Shown: positions 23,999 through 32,095 of the stretch, piece after piece
Numbering within the stretch: the first letter of the stretch is position 1
Layout: each line of letters opens with the position of its first letter
Assembly: GCA_023461035.1 (NCBI GenBank)
Contig: JAEWOD010000029.1
Location: 15,299 to 79,298, forward strand
From: Bacteroidota bacterium
Lineage (GTDB): Bacteria; Bacteroidota; Bacteroidia; Flavobacteriales; Weeksellaceae
Length of the DNA: 64,000 nt
Direction of reading: 5' to 3'
Notes under the pieces: generated by a model
Database searches by the model: none
The model's input: the letters and a program-made list of their open reading frames with translations, nothing else
What the model was told of the DNA's origin: nothing
Position numbers and translations under genes: made by a program

Positions 23999-25108
23999 TC
24001 AATCTAGCAATCCTTTTTCTGTTTCAAAAATCATATAATCCACTACTTTCTGCAAACTTCCCGTTTCTTCAAATACTTTTAACTGACGGTCTGCTCCTGT
24101 TCCCATCTCCAGAATTTTACGTGCATATTCGACTTCCTCTCTGCAATCCAGTTCGTCTACAACATCATCTATAAAAATCAATAATTCTTCCAATAAATCT
24201 TTGTAAGGAACACTTTTTTCCTTGCCGAAATCAATCAATTGCGCGTCTATTCCTTCTTTGGATGCACGCCATTTGTTTTCGGTCAGCAACAATCGGCGAT
24301 AGCTTCTGAAACTCGTATTTTGTTGGTGCATTTTGTAAATTTTAGCCACCAGACTTTGCATGATTGCTGCCAAACAAACGGTTTCTTCTATGGTCAATGG
24401 CATATCGCAAATCCGGAATTCGATGGTCGGATAAAAAGGATGAACCCGTAAATCCCACCAGATTTTTTTGGCATTGTCGATGGTTCCTGTCTTAATCATC
24501 AAGTTTACATACGCATCAAATTCTGCTAAACTTCCAAAGTAACTAGGTAATCCGGTGCGGGGAAATTTGGCAAAAACTTCTTGCCGATAGGATTTGAATC
24601 CTGTATTTCTGCCAATCCAAAAAGGAGAATTAGTAGAAAGTGCATAAATATGCGGCAAAAAATAACGCATCACATTTTGAATGCGGATTCCTTCTTCCCT
24701 GTCCGGAATCCCGATATGGACGTGCAATCCGAATATCAAATTCTCCCTTGCCACATCTCCCAGATCACTTACGATTTTATCGTAACGTTCCGCTGCAGTT
24801 ATTTTGTTGACTTTCCAATCGGAAAAAGGATGCGTTCCGCCGCCAGAAACCCTCAATCCGTTATCGTGAGCCGTTTTCACCAACCTTTTCCGCAAACAGG
24901 TCAATTCTGCTTTTGCTTCTTTTATGTTTTGACAGATTCCGGTTTCCATTTCGATGACGGATTCGTGCATTTCGTATTTGATACTTTCATTGAGCGTGGC
25001 CTTTCCTCCTTCAATGATTTTGGAAACATGGGAAACCAAATCTCTGGTTTCTCCGTCTATGATTTGGAATTCTTCCTCTACCCCAATTGTAAATGTATGC
25101 CCTTCCAT
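23999..25108 (-). CDS. carboxylate-amine ligase, GCS2 family (YbdK-like)
   Basis: 369-residue member of the glutamate-cysteine ligase type 2 group (glutamine synthetase-like fold), forming amide bonds with ATP. Motifs: TIGVEEEFQIID at residues 7-18, HESVIEMETGIC, SGGGTHPFSDW near 89-99, GLHVHIGIPD near 125-134, and YPTIEFRICDMPLT near 228-241. E. coli YbdK has weak gamma-glutamylcysteine synthetase activity; other members make peptide-like metabolites. Here it is 25 bp from an ATP-grasp gene and 87 bp from a GATase, supporting a role in amide synthesis rather than glutathione. Confidence 0.88.
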   Translation of the reverse strand: MEGHTFTIGVEEEFQIIDGETRDLVSHVSKIIEGGKATLNESIKYEMHESVIEMETGICQNIKEAKAELTCLRKRLVKTAHDNGLRVSGGGTHPFSDWKVNKITAAERYDKIVSDLGDVARENLIFGLHVHIGIPDREEGIRIQNVMRYFLPHIYALSTNSPFWIGRNTGFKSYRQEVFAKFPRTGLPSYFGSLAEFDAYVNLMIKTGTIDNAKKIWWDLRVHPFYPTIEFRICDMPLTIEETVCLAAIMQSLVAKIYKMHQQNTSFRSYRRLLLTENKWRASKEGIDAQLIDFGKEKSVPYKDLLEELLIFIDDVVDELDCREEVEYARKILEMGTGADRQLKVFEETGSLQKVVDYMIFETEKGLLD

Positions 25109-25133
25109 TTTGTTAAGTTTAAGTTGTCTTCAA

Positions 25134-26084
25134 TTATTTTTCGCCTGTCACAAATTTACCCCAAGCAACGTTAGGTTTTCCCGGTTTATAAGCTTTGGCT
25201 TTTTCGATGGCAAATTTCGCAGCATGCTCCACGATCCATTCAAAATTTTCATCTCCCACCGAATTCTTATCGGCATCCGGCGCAGGATTACAGAAATCAA
25301 TCGCAATCGGCACACCGTCACGAACAGCAAATTCCACCGTATTAAAATCATAACCCAGTGCTTCATTGATTTTAATGGTATATTCTTCTATTGTCTTTAA
25401 TAATTTTTCCAATTCTTTTCCTTCTGTTTTATGCGTGGTCGCATATCGCAAATGATGAGGATTTCTTGGTTCATACGGCATGATGTGAACATATTTTTTT
25501 CCCAAACAATACACGCGGTAATAATCATCAAAAATGATTTCTTCCTGCACCATCATCACCAGTTGTTCTGTTTCGGCCAATTTGTTCCACATATCTTCCG
25601 GACTTGTCACTTGATAGACACTCTTCCATCCGCCACCATCGTGCGGCTTCATGTATGCCGGAAAACCGACATAATTAAAGATATAATCCCAGTCCAATGG
25701 AAAAGCCATGTTTCGGAATGAATTTTCCTTTGTGTTGTCCGGCCTTTCATGCGAAGGCAATAAAACCGTTTTGGGAACCGGAATCCCTATTTTTTCCATC
25801 AAACAGTTGTTGAAGAATTTCTCATCGGCACTCCACCAAAAAGGATTGTTTATCACATAAGTCCCGTTCAAAGCCGCATTTTTTAAATAGGCTCTGTAAA
25901 AAGGAACATCTTGCGAAATCCGGTCTATGATCACGGCATAACCATAATCTGCGCCTTGTTCCAATTTGTCGATGCGCACGGGTTCTGCTTCGATTTTCCC
26001 TTTGCTCAGCTTTTTTACCCTTTCTATAAATTCCCATGGAAAGGTGTCTTCCATCCCAAATAAAATTCCAATTTTCTTTGCCAT
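25134..26084 (-). CDS. RimK-like ATP-grasp ligase
   Basis: 316-residue ATP-grasp protein. N-terminal Rossmann-like part (KKIGILFGMEDTFPWEFIERV), then the ATP-grasp core: GFPAYMKPHDGGGWKSVYQV (nucleotide-binding Lys and Gly-rich loop, near residues 139-158), VQEEIIFDDYYRVYCLGKKYVHIMPYE (Arg and adenine-site strand), and YDFNTVEFAVRDGVPIAIDFCNPAPD near 243-268, whose Glu, Asp and Asn fit Mg2+ ligands. It ligates a carboxylate to an amine or thiol; substrates unknown. Sits between the alpha/beta hydrolase (69 bp) and the GCS2 gene (25 bp). Confidence 0.85.
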   Translation of the reverse strand: MAKKIGILFGMEDTFPWEFIERVKKLSKGKIEAEPVRIDKLEQGADYGYAVIIDRISQDVPFYRAYLKNAALNGTYVINNPFWWSADEKFFNNCLMEKIGIPVPKTVLLPSHERPDNTKENSFRNMAFPLDWDYIFNYVGFPAYMKPHDGGGWKSVYQVTSPEDMWNKLAETEQLVMMVQEEIIFDDYYRVYCLGKKYVHIMPYEPRNPHHLRYATTHKTEGKELEKLLKTIEEYTIKINEALGYDFNTVEFAVRDGVPIAIDFCNPAPDADKNSVGDENFEWIVEHAAKFAIEKAKAYKPGKPNVAWGKFVTGEK

Positions 26085-26153
26085 AATTATGTTGTTTCAA
26101 GTTTAATGTTCAACGTTTTACGTTATTTTTAATATTTAATTATTCAATTTAGT

Positions 26154-26867
26154 TTATCCAAAATATGCTCGAATAAATTTAGGGAAAACCATGCGCCACA
26201 GCGGCCAGTCATGCTGGATCCACTTGGCTTCGTCATACCAAAAAGGGATTCCTTTTTCTTCCAGTATTCCGGTCATTTTTCTTGTTTTGTCCAAACAAAT
26301 ATCCTCATCAGATGTACTTAAAACGATATTCATGTGTTTATACTTCCAACTTTCATCGTTCGCCACAAATTCTTCGGGACAATTATAATAAACCAAATCA
26401 TTGCTAAATCCATCCATAAAATTACGGATAGAAAACGCACCCGACATACAAAATAAATGCGATACCAAATCCGGAAAACGAAATGCAAAATTCGCGGCAT
26501 GATATCCGCCGAAACTTGCTCCGGCAACAGCTACCCGATGAATTTGATGCATCTTTTGGATATAAGGAACAAATTCCTGCACCATGAAACGCATGAATAA
26601 TTCGTAGTTATAAATACGTTCATGCGGTGACAATTCATCTGCGTAAAAACTATTTTTATCAATGGTTTGAACGTTGTACAATTTTAATTTTCCGGAATCT
26701 GTAAACTCCGAAATACTGGCATTGAGATAAAAATCTGCATTTTGGGTGTAATTTCCCTGTGAGGTTGGAAACATAATAACCGGATAACCAAAATGCCCCG
26801 TAATTTCAACTTTTACGCTCATTCCCAAAATATGGGAATAATAATCTGTATGTTCTATTTTTGGCAT
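26154..26867 (-). CDS. alpha/beta hydrolase (esterase D/putative esterase-like)
   Basis: 237-residue cytoplasmic alpha/beta hydrolase. Nucleophile Ser118 in GASFGG (GxSxG), a probable acidic residue in LSTSDEDICLD (near 183-192), and His in WIQHDWPLW (near 222-230); PVIMFPTSQGNY supplies the oxyanion region. It belongs to the esterase/enterochelin-esterase-like branch. Located between two ATP-grasp genes (gaps 23 and 69 bp), it is probably a cluster-specific hydrolase that releases or activates a product. No signal peptide. Confidence 0.82.
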   Translation of the reverse strand: MPKIEHTDYYSHILGMSVKVEITGHFGYPVIMFPTSQGNYTQNADFYLNASISEFTDSGKLKLYNVQTIDKNSFYADELSPHERIYNYELFMRFMVQEFVPYIQKMHQIHRVAVAGASFGGYHAANFAFRFPDLVSHLFCMSGAFSIRNFMDGFSNDLVYYNCPEEFVANDESWKYKHMNIVLSTSDEDICLDKTRKMTGILEEKGIPFWYDEAKWIQHDWPLWRMVFPKFIRAYFG

Positions 26868-26890
26868 TTCAGTCAGGTTTTCTTTATGAT

Positions 26891-28099
26891 CTACATTTCC
26901 GCTGCTTTTTCTTTGGGTGGAAGGATGCTCAACAAATCTTTTGTTACTTTCTCTGTTGCCTCTTCCAGTCTTTTTAATATCATTTCGGAATTGTCTGATT
27001 TAAAAATAATTCCTATATGGTAATCTTTCTGTAAAAAACGATCGACTTCTTCCGATTCAAAATTTTGAGTATCGGGATATTGATCTTTTGCCAATGCTAC
27101 CAATAATCCGCCATGCAGATTTTTGGTTGGTTGAACAGCATATTCTTCATTTCGCAACAAAGCTGTTTCCAGTTTGGCCCATTCTTTCCAGATGTTGATT
27201 CCGGTTGCTGCCTCGATCATATCGGAAATATAAGCTCCGCCTATCCGTGAAGAAGTTTCCAGAAAATAAAAAGTTCCGTCTTTTCCTTTGATGAATTCGC
27301 TATGGGTAGCACCGTTTTTGATGCCGAAACTTTTCAGCACTTGCCGATTTATTTTTTCCAATTCCAAAGCGTCTTTTGATTTTTCCGTTAAAGTAACCGA
27401 ACGGAAAACGCCTCCGTCATGAGAAACTTCCATAGGAGTTGTCAAATATTTGGAATAGCTGGAAAAAACTATTTCGTCTTTAAAAACCAGACAATCAACA
27501 TGATAAACATCTCCTGGTTTAAAGGATTCCAATAAAAATTTCAGTCTTTCTTCTCCCAATTTATGCAATGCAGACCAAAGCTGATCTTCATTTTGCAATT
27601 TTTTGATGCCCATGGCAGATGCTTCGGAACGTGGTTTCAAAACCCAAGGCGCGGGAACGGCATCCATAAATCTTTTGAGTTGGGCATCATTAAAAACAGC
27701 GGAAAACTCAGGAATGGAAACACCGGAATCTTTTGCTTTTTGACGCATCGCCAATTTATCCCGGAAATAACGGTGCGTAGTCTGTCCCATCCCCGGAATA
27801 CGGAAAATTTCCCTGATCATTGCTGCTTTTTCCACATCAAAATCGTCCAATGCAACAACCGCATCCACTTCATATTTGCGCATCAGAAAAGAAAAGCCCT
27901 GCAGGAAATGATCCAGATTCCAAACCGATTTTTCGATTTCGGGCATATAATAAATTTCGTCAATCGATTCCCAAGGCCAGTTTTCGTCCTTCAAACTTTC
28001 GGAAGTAATCAGAATAACACGGTTACCCATTTCTTTACAACTTTGTATGAATTGAGAACCTTTGAAATAACTCGCTATACAGACGATAACCTTTTCCAT
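26891..28099 (-). CDS. ATP-grasp domain-containing ligase (carbamoyl-phosphate synthase/biotin carboxylase-like)
   Basis: 402-residue ATP-grasp enzyme. N-terminal pre-ATP-grasp domain (IVCIASYFKGSQFIQSCKEMGNRVILIT), then the ATP-grasp core from about residue 110: DKLAMRQKAKDSGVSIPEF, PWVLKPRSEASAMGIKKL (Lys plus loop), GDVYHVDCLV, and the metal-binding GATHSEFIKGKDGTFYFLETSSRIGG near 270-295 (Glu and Arg pattern E-x-x-x-R). This architecture is that of the L-amino-acid ligase/BacD-like and related families, which couple amino acids to other acids. Its aminopeptidase neighbour begins 9 bp upstream. Confidence 0.87.
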   Translation of the reverse strand: MEKVIVCIASYFKGSQFIQSCKEMGNRVILITSESLKDENWPWESIDEIYYMPEIEKSVWNLDHFLQGFSFLMRKYEVDAVVALDDFDVEKAAMIREIFRIPGMGQTTHRYFRDKLAMRQKAKDSGVSIPEFSAVFNDAQLKRFMDAVPAPWVLKPRSEASAMGIKKLQNEDQLWSALHKLGEERLKFLLESFKPGDVYHVDCLVFKDEIVFSSYSKYLTTPMEVSHDGGVFRSVTLTEKSKDALELEKINRQVLKSFGIKNGATHSEFIKGKDGTFYFLETSSRIGGAYISDMIEAATGINIWKEWAKLETALLRNEEYAVQPTKNLHGGLLVALAKDQYPDTQNFESEEVDRFLQKDYHIGIIFKSDNSEMILKRLEEATEKVTKDLLSILPPKEKAAEM

Positions 28100-28108
28100 T
28101 ACTGCAAT

Positions 28109-29539
28109 TTAAGTTTTATTTGAATTGGTTTTCAATAAATTTTCGATGAAATCCAATAAAAGTTGAACGCCATATCCGGTCGCTGCTTTTTCCTTAGAAT
28201 AATTAACATTTCCAAATGCAACACCTGCTATGTCCAGATGCGCCCAATTGGGGTGATTTTCAGTAAATTCTTCTAAAAATTTCGCAGCAACGATGCAATC
28301 GCCAAAAGGTTTGGACGAAATATTTTTAAAATCGGCTACATCTGATTTGAAATCATCTTTCCACACATCCCAAAGCGGCATATTCCAAAGTCGTTGATTG
28401 GTTTTATTGGCAGCATTTTCCAATTGTTTTTTCAATTCATCCTGATTGGAAAAATAAGCGGCGCAAGTATTTCCAAACATCCGCACTGAACTCCCCGTCA
28501 GTGTTGCCAAGTCAATCAGCACATCGGTTTTATAATTCTTCGCCAAATAGGAAAGTCCATCTGCCAACGTCAAACGACCTTCTGCATCTGTGTTCAACAC
28601 TTCAATTGTCTTTCCGTTATAAGCCTTTACCACGTCACTCGGCAGATAAGCCCGCTCCGAAACGGCATTGTCCGTAATCGGTAAAATGGCTACTATATTG
28701 ATGGGAAGTTTTAATTCGGCAACGGTTAGCAAAGTTCCGATTACAGCTGAAGCTCCGCCCATATCGCTTTTCATGTAATGCAGATTGTCCGATGGTTTTA
28801 TGGAGATTCCGCCGGTGTCAAATAAAACGCATTTGCCGACCAAACCGATTGTCGGTGCAGATTCGCCGCCACTTTTGTATTCCAAAATGGTGAAAGCTGC
28901 ATCCTGCGCACTTCCCTGATTTACTGCGAGAAAAGCACCAAAACCTTGCTTCTCACTTTCTTTTCGGTTTAATTTTTTGTATTTGATTTTATGGGTTTTG
29001 GCTTCTTTTTGCAGAAATTCCGAAAGTTTGTCAACGGTTTTGAAATTGGCGGGTTTGTTCAGCCAATCCATTGCGGCAAATTGTCCGTTGCACAAAGCTT
29101 CTACCGATTTCTCTATTTCTTTGGCTTTTGTGTTTGACAATGGGTCAAAATATAACTCAAATTTCTCCTCCCAAAACGGATGGGATTTTTCAAACGGATA
29201 TTTGTAAGTTCCCAGAAATAATCCTTTTATGAATTCTTCAATAAATTCTTCCGAAAATAATCCGAAAACAGAAGTTGAAACCGGTTTTAATTTATCTTTG
29301 AAATCATTTGAAAATTTATTGGCAACCGATTGAATATCAAATCCTTTCAGTTCGTCTGTTTTTCCTAAACCAATCAAAATATCCACTGCTTCACCGGGCA
29401 AAATAAAGGTTTCACCTCTTTTAGCCGTAAAATAAGGTTCACTCCATTTGAAATCGGATTTCAAATTCTTCCAACTTTCCTCCGTAAAGAGATGAAAATT
29501 CTGTTTTGCTTTTTTCTTTTTAGAATTAATCTTTATCAC
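28109..29539 (-). CDS. leucyl aminopeptidase family (M17) peptidase
   Basis: 476-residue dizinc aminopeptidase of MEROPS family M17 (PepA/PepB-like), releasing N-terminal residues in the cytoplasm. Signature NTDAEGRLTLADGL (near residues 318-331) is intact, with the metal-binding FDTGGISIKP (near 235-244) and YMKSDMGGASAVIG nearby; the K...D...D...E ligand set is preserved. N-terminal domain is divergent, as usual. Its start overlaps the upstream esterase gene by 14 bp, so they are translationally coupled. Placed in the ligase cluster it could trim a peptide product or recycle it. Confidence 0.92.
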   Translation of the reverse strand: MIKINSKKKKAKQNFHLFTEESWKNLKSDFKWSEPYFTAKRGETFILPGEAVDILIGLGKTDELKGFDIQSVANKFSNDFKDKLKPVSTSVFGLFSEEFIEEFIKGLFLGTYKYPFEKSHPFWEEKFELYFDPLSNTKAKEIEKSVEALCNGQFAAMDWLNKPANFKTVDKLSEFLQKEAKTHKIKYKKLNRKESEKQGFGAFLAVNQGSAQDAAFTILEYKSGGESAPTIGLVGKCVLFDTGGISIKPSDNLHYMKSDMGGASAVIGTLLTVAELKLPINIVAILPITDNAVSERAYLPSDVVKAYNGKTIEVLNTDAEGRLTLADGLSYLAKNYKTDVLIDLATLTGSSVRMFGNTCAAYFSNQDELKKQLENAANKTNQRLWNMPLWDVWKDDFKSDVADFKNISSKPFGDCIVAAKFLEEFTENHPNWAHLDIAGVAFGNVNYSKEKAATGYGVQLLLDFIENLLKTNSNKT

Positions 29540-30659
29540 TTTCTTCTAATTTATTTGCTTGTTTGATGATTTCAACTGGATCTTCTTTGCTGTCATAATA
29601 CAACCATTCTACCGCTCTGGGAAATTCCTGTGACCAGAAAAATTCCTGATGTGTTCCTTCGTCGTTGATGCTTTCCCTGAATTCGAAATCAAATAATCCC
29701 TGTTCTTCCCATTTTCTCATCGCGTTTTCAAAAGTCCTGATGCGTTTCACCATCTGTGAGCCTTCCTTAATTCCGCCATAGAGATAGACCTTTGTTTTGA
29801 ATTTGTGTTGAAAACTGACCATCGGGAAATTATTATCCGGCTCCACCCAAAGCGAGGGTGAAAAAAGCATGAGTTTCGAATAAACTTCCGGATAAAGAAA
29901 TCCGCCGTAAATACTGATGAGCGCACCCAGAGAACTTCCGCCGATTCCGGTATTTTCACGGTCTTTTTTGGTGCGATAATTTGCATCTACATAAGGTTTC
30001 AAAGTGTCCGTGATGAAACGGATGTATTTTTTACCTTCCGCATTTTCGGTCAGTTTGGGATTTTCAAACACATATTCGTTGATACGGTCATCGTTGCCGT
30101 GTTCTACCGCAATTACGATTACATTGCCACGTCCATACTCAGATAAGATGGACAATTTTTTATCGATCTCCCAATTCCCGAAAGGAGATCCTTCCCTGAA
30201 TAAATTCTGCGCATCCTGAAGATAGAGAACCGGATAATCCTTTTTGGATTTATAATAATTATAGGGCAGCAAAGCCCAGATTTTACGGGTTCTGTCTAGT
30301 TGGGGAATGTAGAATTCTTCCGAAATCAATTCAACGATGGGGAAATATTCTTTTTTAAACGGTCCCCAATTCAATCGCCATTTTTCAACGGAATTCAGTG
30401 ATCTTTCTTCTTTTTTTTCTGCGCGGCGATTGGGCGTGATATTGCCGTATTTGTCCAATTCCACATTTTCCCATCCGCCTTTGGTAAATTTAAATTCGAC
30501 GAGTGCCGGTAATAAGGCATCCTCAATTTTTATATAATATTTTCCTTTGTCAATTTCTTTTAACTGAAATTGAGGGCTTTTCGGATTCCATTTATTGAAA
30601 TTTCCGGTGATAAAAACCGGCCGGTCATCAATTTCGGTCGTGGTCAGGAAAAATTCCAT
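29526..30659 (-). CDS. esterase with N-terminal beta-sandwich (Fes/putative esterase family)
   Basis: 377 residues from the ATG at 30659. N-terminal early-set/CBM48-like domain (about 10-90: PVFITGNFNKWNP ... YYIKIEDALLPALVEFKF) followed by a putative-esterase alpha/beta hydrolase (about 105-370) with nucleophile Ser243 in GGSSLGA and the typical HGNDDRINEY and GTHQEFFWSQEFPRAVEWLYY ending (catalytic His). This layout recalls enterochelin esterase and glycogen-binding-like esterases. No signal peptide, so cytoplasmic. An upstream in-frame start at 30719 adds 20 residues with no homology. First gene of the ligase cluster; overlaps the peptidase by 14 bp. Confidence 0.85.
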   Translation of the reverse strand: MEFFLTTTEIDDRPVFITGNFNKWNPKSPQFQLKEIDKGKYYIKIEDALLPALVEFKFTKGGWENVELDKYGNITPNRRAEKKEERSLNSVEKWRLNWGPFKKEYFPIVELISEEFYIPQLDRTRKIWALLPYNYYKSKKDYPVLYLQDAQNLFREGSPFGNWEIDKKLSILSEYGRGNVIVIAVEHGNDDRINEYVFENPKLTENAEGKKYIRFITDTLKPYVDANYRTKKDRENTGIGGSSLGALISIYGGFLYPEVYSKLMLFSPSLWVEPDNNFPMVSFQHKFKTKVYLYGGIKEGSQMVKRIRTFENAMRKWEEQGLFDFEFRESINDEGTHQEFFWSQEFPRAVEWLYYDSKEDPVEIIKQANKLEESDKD

Positions 30660-30894
30660 ACTGTTAAAAATTCGGTTTGTATGTTGTGCTAATTTTAAAA
30701 AATAAATTGATTTATTCAATAATTATTAGAATTTTTTCTAAAAGAATATCAATTCGGTATTTCATAAGAAATTAAAATACCTGATAAATTTCATCAAAAT
30801 AAAATCAATACTGATAAAAATCAACTTTTCGAATTTAATATAAAATCCCAAACAAGCTGTATAATTTTAAAATTTTGATAAAATAATTTTAATG
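30660..30894. other. AT-rich upstream region of the ligase cluster
   Basis: Non-coding spacer between the esterase start and the next minus-strand gene. Very AT-rich with several near-repeats of TATCAG and ATCAAAATAAAATC. A TATTTTG close to the -7 consensus occurs but is one base short, so I do not call a promoter. No RNA gene recognised. Confidence 0.4.
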
Positions 30895-31410
30895 CTAATT
30901 ATTGGCAGGAGGTTTTCCTATTTCATTAATTTCTGATGAATTGAGTTCAGATTTGAGAAGAAGATTCCTGTTTTGGTAAATTAACCAAGCCAGAACTCCA
31001 TATTGGGCTAAATTGAAAATACCCGAAATGATGGGTGCTATCATATTTAAACCATAAAAATCAGAATATTCCGACGCATTTCCCCAATAAGTTTCATCAT
31101 AAATATTGGACACCATCAGCGGAAGTATAAATTGTAATATCTGCACAAAAATCACCAAACCTATCGACCAATAGAAAACGGATAAAAGCTTATATTTTCC
31201 GGTTTTCAAGAGATAAATCAATCCATAAAACAATCCTATAAATACGGACAAATAAATGATTTCATTAAATAAAAGATTGACCAAAGGTGGAATTTCACCT
31301 ATCAGAAATAAAAGATTTCGGACGATATATTGAAGCAGAAAAGCAAAAGTTGCGCCCAAAGCCCAAAAGAAAATACCGATGCCTAAAATGAGAATGGGTT
31401 GATTTTTCAT
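30895..31410 (-). CDS. hypothetical four-helix membrane protein
   Basis: 171 residues with four membrane segments (about 5-27, 43-64, 76-97, 122-143). A Pro-rich polar loop (YDETYWGNASEYSDFYG) is exposed between helices 3 and 4; the tail NEIGKPPANN is hydrophilic. The layout resembles DUF2975-like small membrane proteins but I cannot confirm membership. It precedes the ligase cluster on the minus strand with a 175-bp spacer and follows the purH terminator, so probably has its own promoter. Confidence 0.6.
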   Translation of the reverse strand: MKNQPILILGIGIFFWALGATFAFLLQYIVRNLLFLIGEIPPLVNLLFNEIIYLSVFIGLFYGLIYLLKTGKYKLLSVFYWSIGLVIFVQILQFILPLMVSNIYDETYWGNASEYSDFYGLNMIAPIISGIFNLAQYGVLAWLIYQNRNLLLKSELNSSEINEIGKPPANN

Positions 31411-31472
31411 ATTTTAACTTTTTACCCGTTTTGCAGTATTAATCAAAAGGCGGTTTTGTCACAATTTTTAAA

Positions 31473-31516
31473 AACCTCCAAGGTTAATCTTCAACCCGAT
31501 TTAAACCTTGGAGGTT
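31473..31516 (-). terminator. hairpin terminator of purH, AACCTCCAAGGTT family
   Basis: Perfect 13-bp inverted repeat (AACCTCCAAGGTT at 31473-31485 and its complement at 31504-31516) with a T-run on the minus-strand side. It ends the purH transcription unit. The arm and hairpin are shared with the terminator at 11931-11976. Confidence 0.7.
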
Positions 31517-31551
31517 AATCTATTTCAATTTTCAAATCAATGTAAAAAATG
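31503..31551. repeat. 49-bp direct repeat copying the purH 3' end (left copy)
   Basis: 49 bp that match 32047-32095 at 45 positions, in the same orientation. The right copy contains the last codons and stop of purH; this left copy carries the same HFLH-stop codons out of context. The 495 bp between the two copies hold one frameshifted gene. This is the signature of an insertion that duplicated its target, with the original purH terminator now left at the far side. Confidence 0.8.
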
Positions 31552-31563
31552 TATAAATCCCAA

Positions 31564-32029
31564 TCATTTTCTAAAACTTTGGATGAAATCATCTCTTTTT
31601 TGTGAACTTGGAAATTCAAATAAAAATTCTATAGGAAGTTTTATCCCATTAGTTAGAAAATTCACCAATCTTTATAATAACTATCTTTGAATATAAAGAG
31701 TTGATTTCGTAATTATACTCTTTTAAATTTATAAATAAAGGCGCTTTAGATTTATAATTTTTTAGTTGGAATGAACTTGGTAAAATAATCACTTTTAGGG
31801 TTTTCAAATAAATATCACAATTAATTCTCTTGCTGTTTGTAATTTTTAGATTTGAATAAATAATTGATGAAAAAGTAACTTTTTCAAATATTTCATAATC
31901 ATTCAAATTAAATTTTCCTTTCATTATTTGAGCCTTCCTCCATTTGACCCAAGAAAATGTAAAACATACAGTAAGAATTAGTATGAAACCTAAAAGTAAG
32001 AACAACAGAATATTTTCTAAATTTTCCAT
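31564..32029 (-). pseudogene. frameshifted membrane-anchored protein gene (paralogue of 20771-21256)
   Basis: From the ATG at 32029 the frame gives 126 residues: a membrane segment (about 7-28), VKWRKAQIMKGKFN, and a beta-rich domain, then stops at 31649. Removing one T from the TTTT run just before that stop lets the frame continue through NGIKLPIEFLFEFPSSQKRD and DFIQSFRK to TGA at 31564-31566, giving about 154 residues, close to the 161 of the paralogue beside purD whose C-terminus (DEIESFLREW) has the same shape. Hence a +1 homopolymer frameshift, real or a sequencing error. The gene fills the insert between the 49-bp repeats. Confidence 0.65.
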
Positions 32030-32046
32030 TTAAAAGAGTTGAATAA

Positions 32047-32095
32047 AAACCTTGGAGGTTGCGCTATTTCAATTTTCAAATCAATGCAAAAAATG
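32047..32095. repeat. 49-bp direct repeat including the purH stop codon (right copy)
   Basis: Native copy of the repeat whose partner is at 31503-31551. It includes the last four codons and stop of purH plus 30 bp downstream with a single AACCTTGGAGGTT hairpin arm. Differences from the left copy are three adjacent bases (GCG versus AAT) and one C/T. Confidence 0.8.

Noticed and set aside
24581..25174. 197-codon open frame antisense to the GCS2 ligase
   Set aside because: Antisense shadow; the opposite strand carries a full-length family protein.
30660..30894. Promoter of the amide-ligase cluster at a TATTTTG
   Set aside because: One base short of the TAnnTTTG consensus and no TTG at the right spacing; left uncalled.
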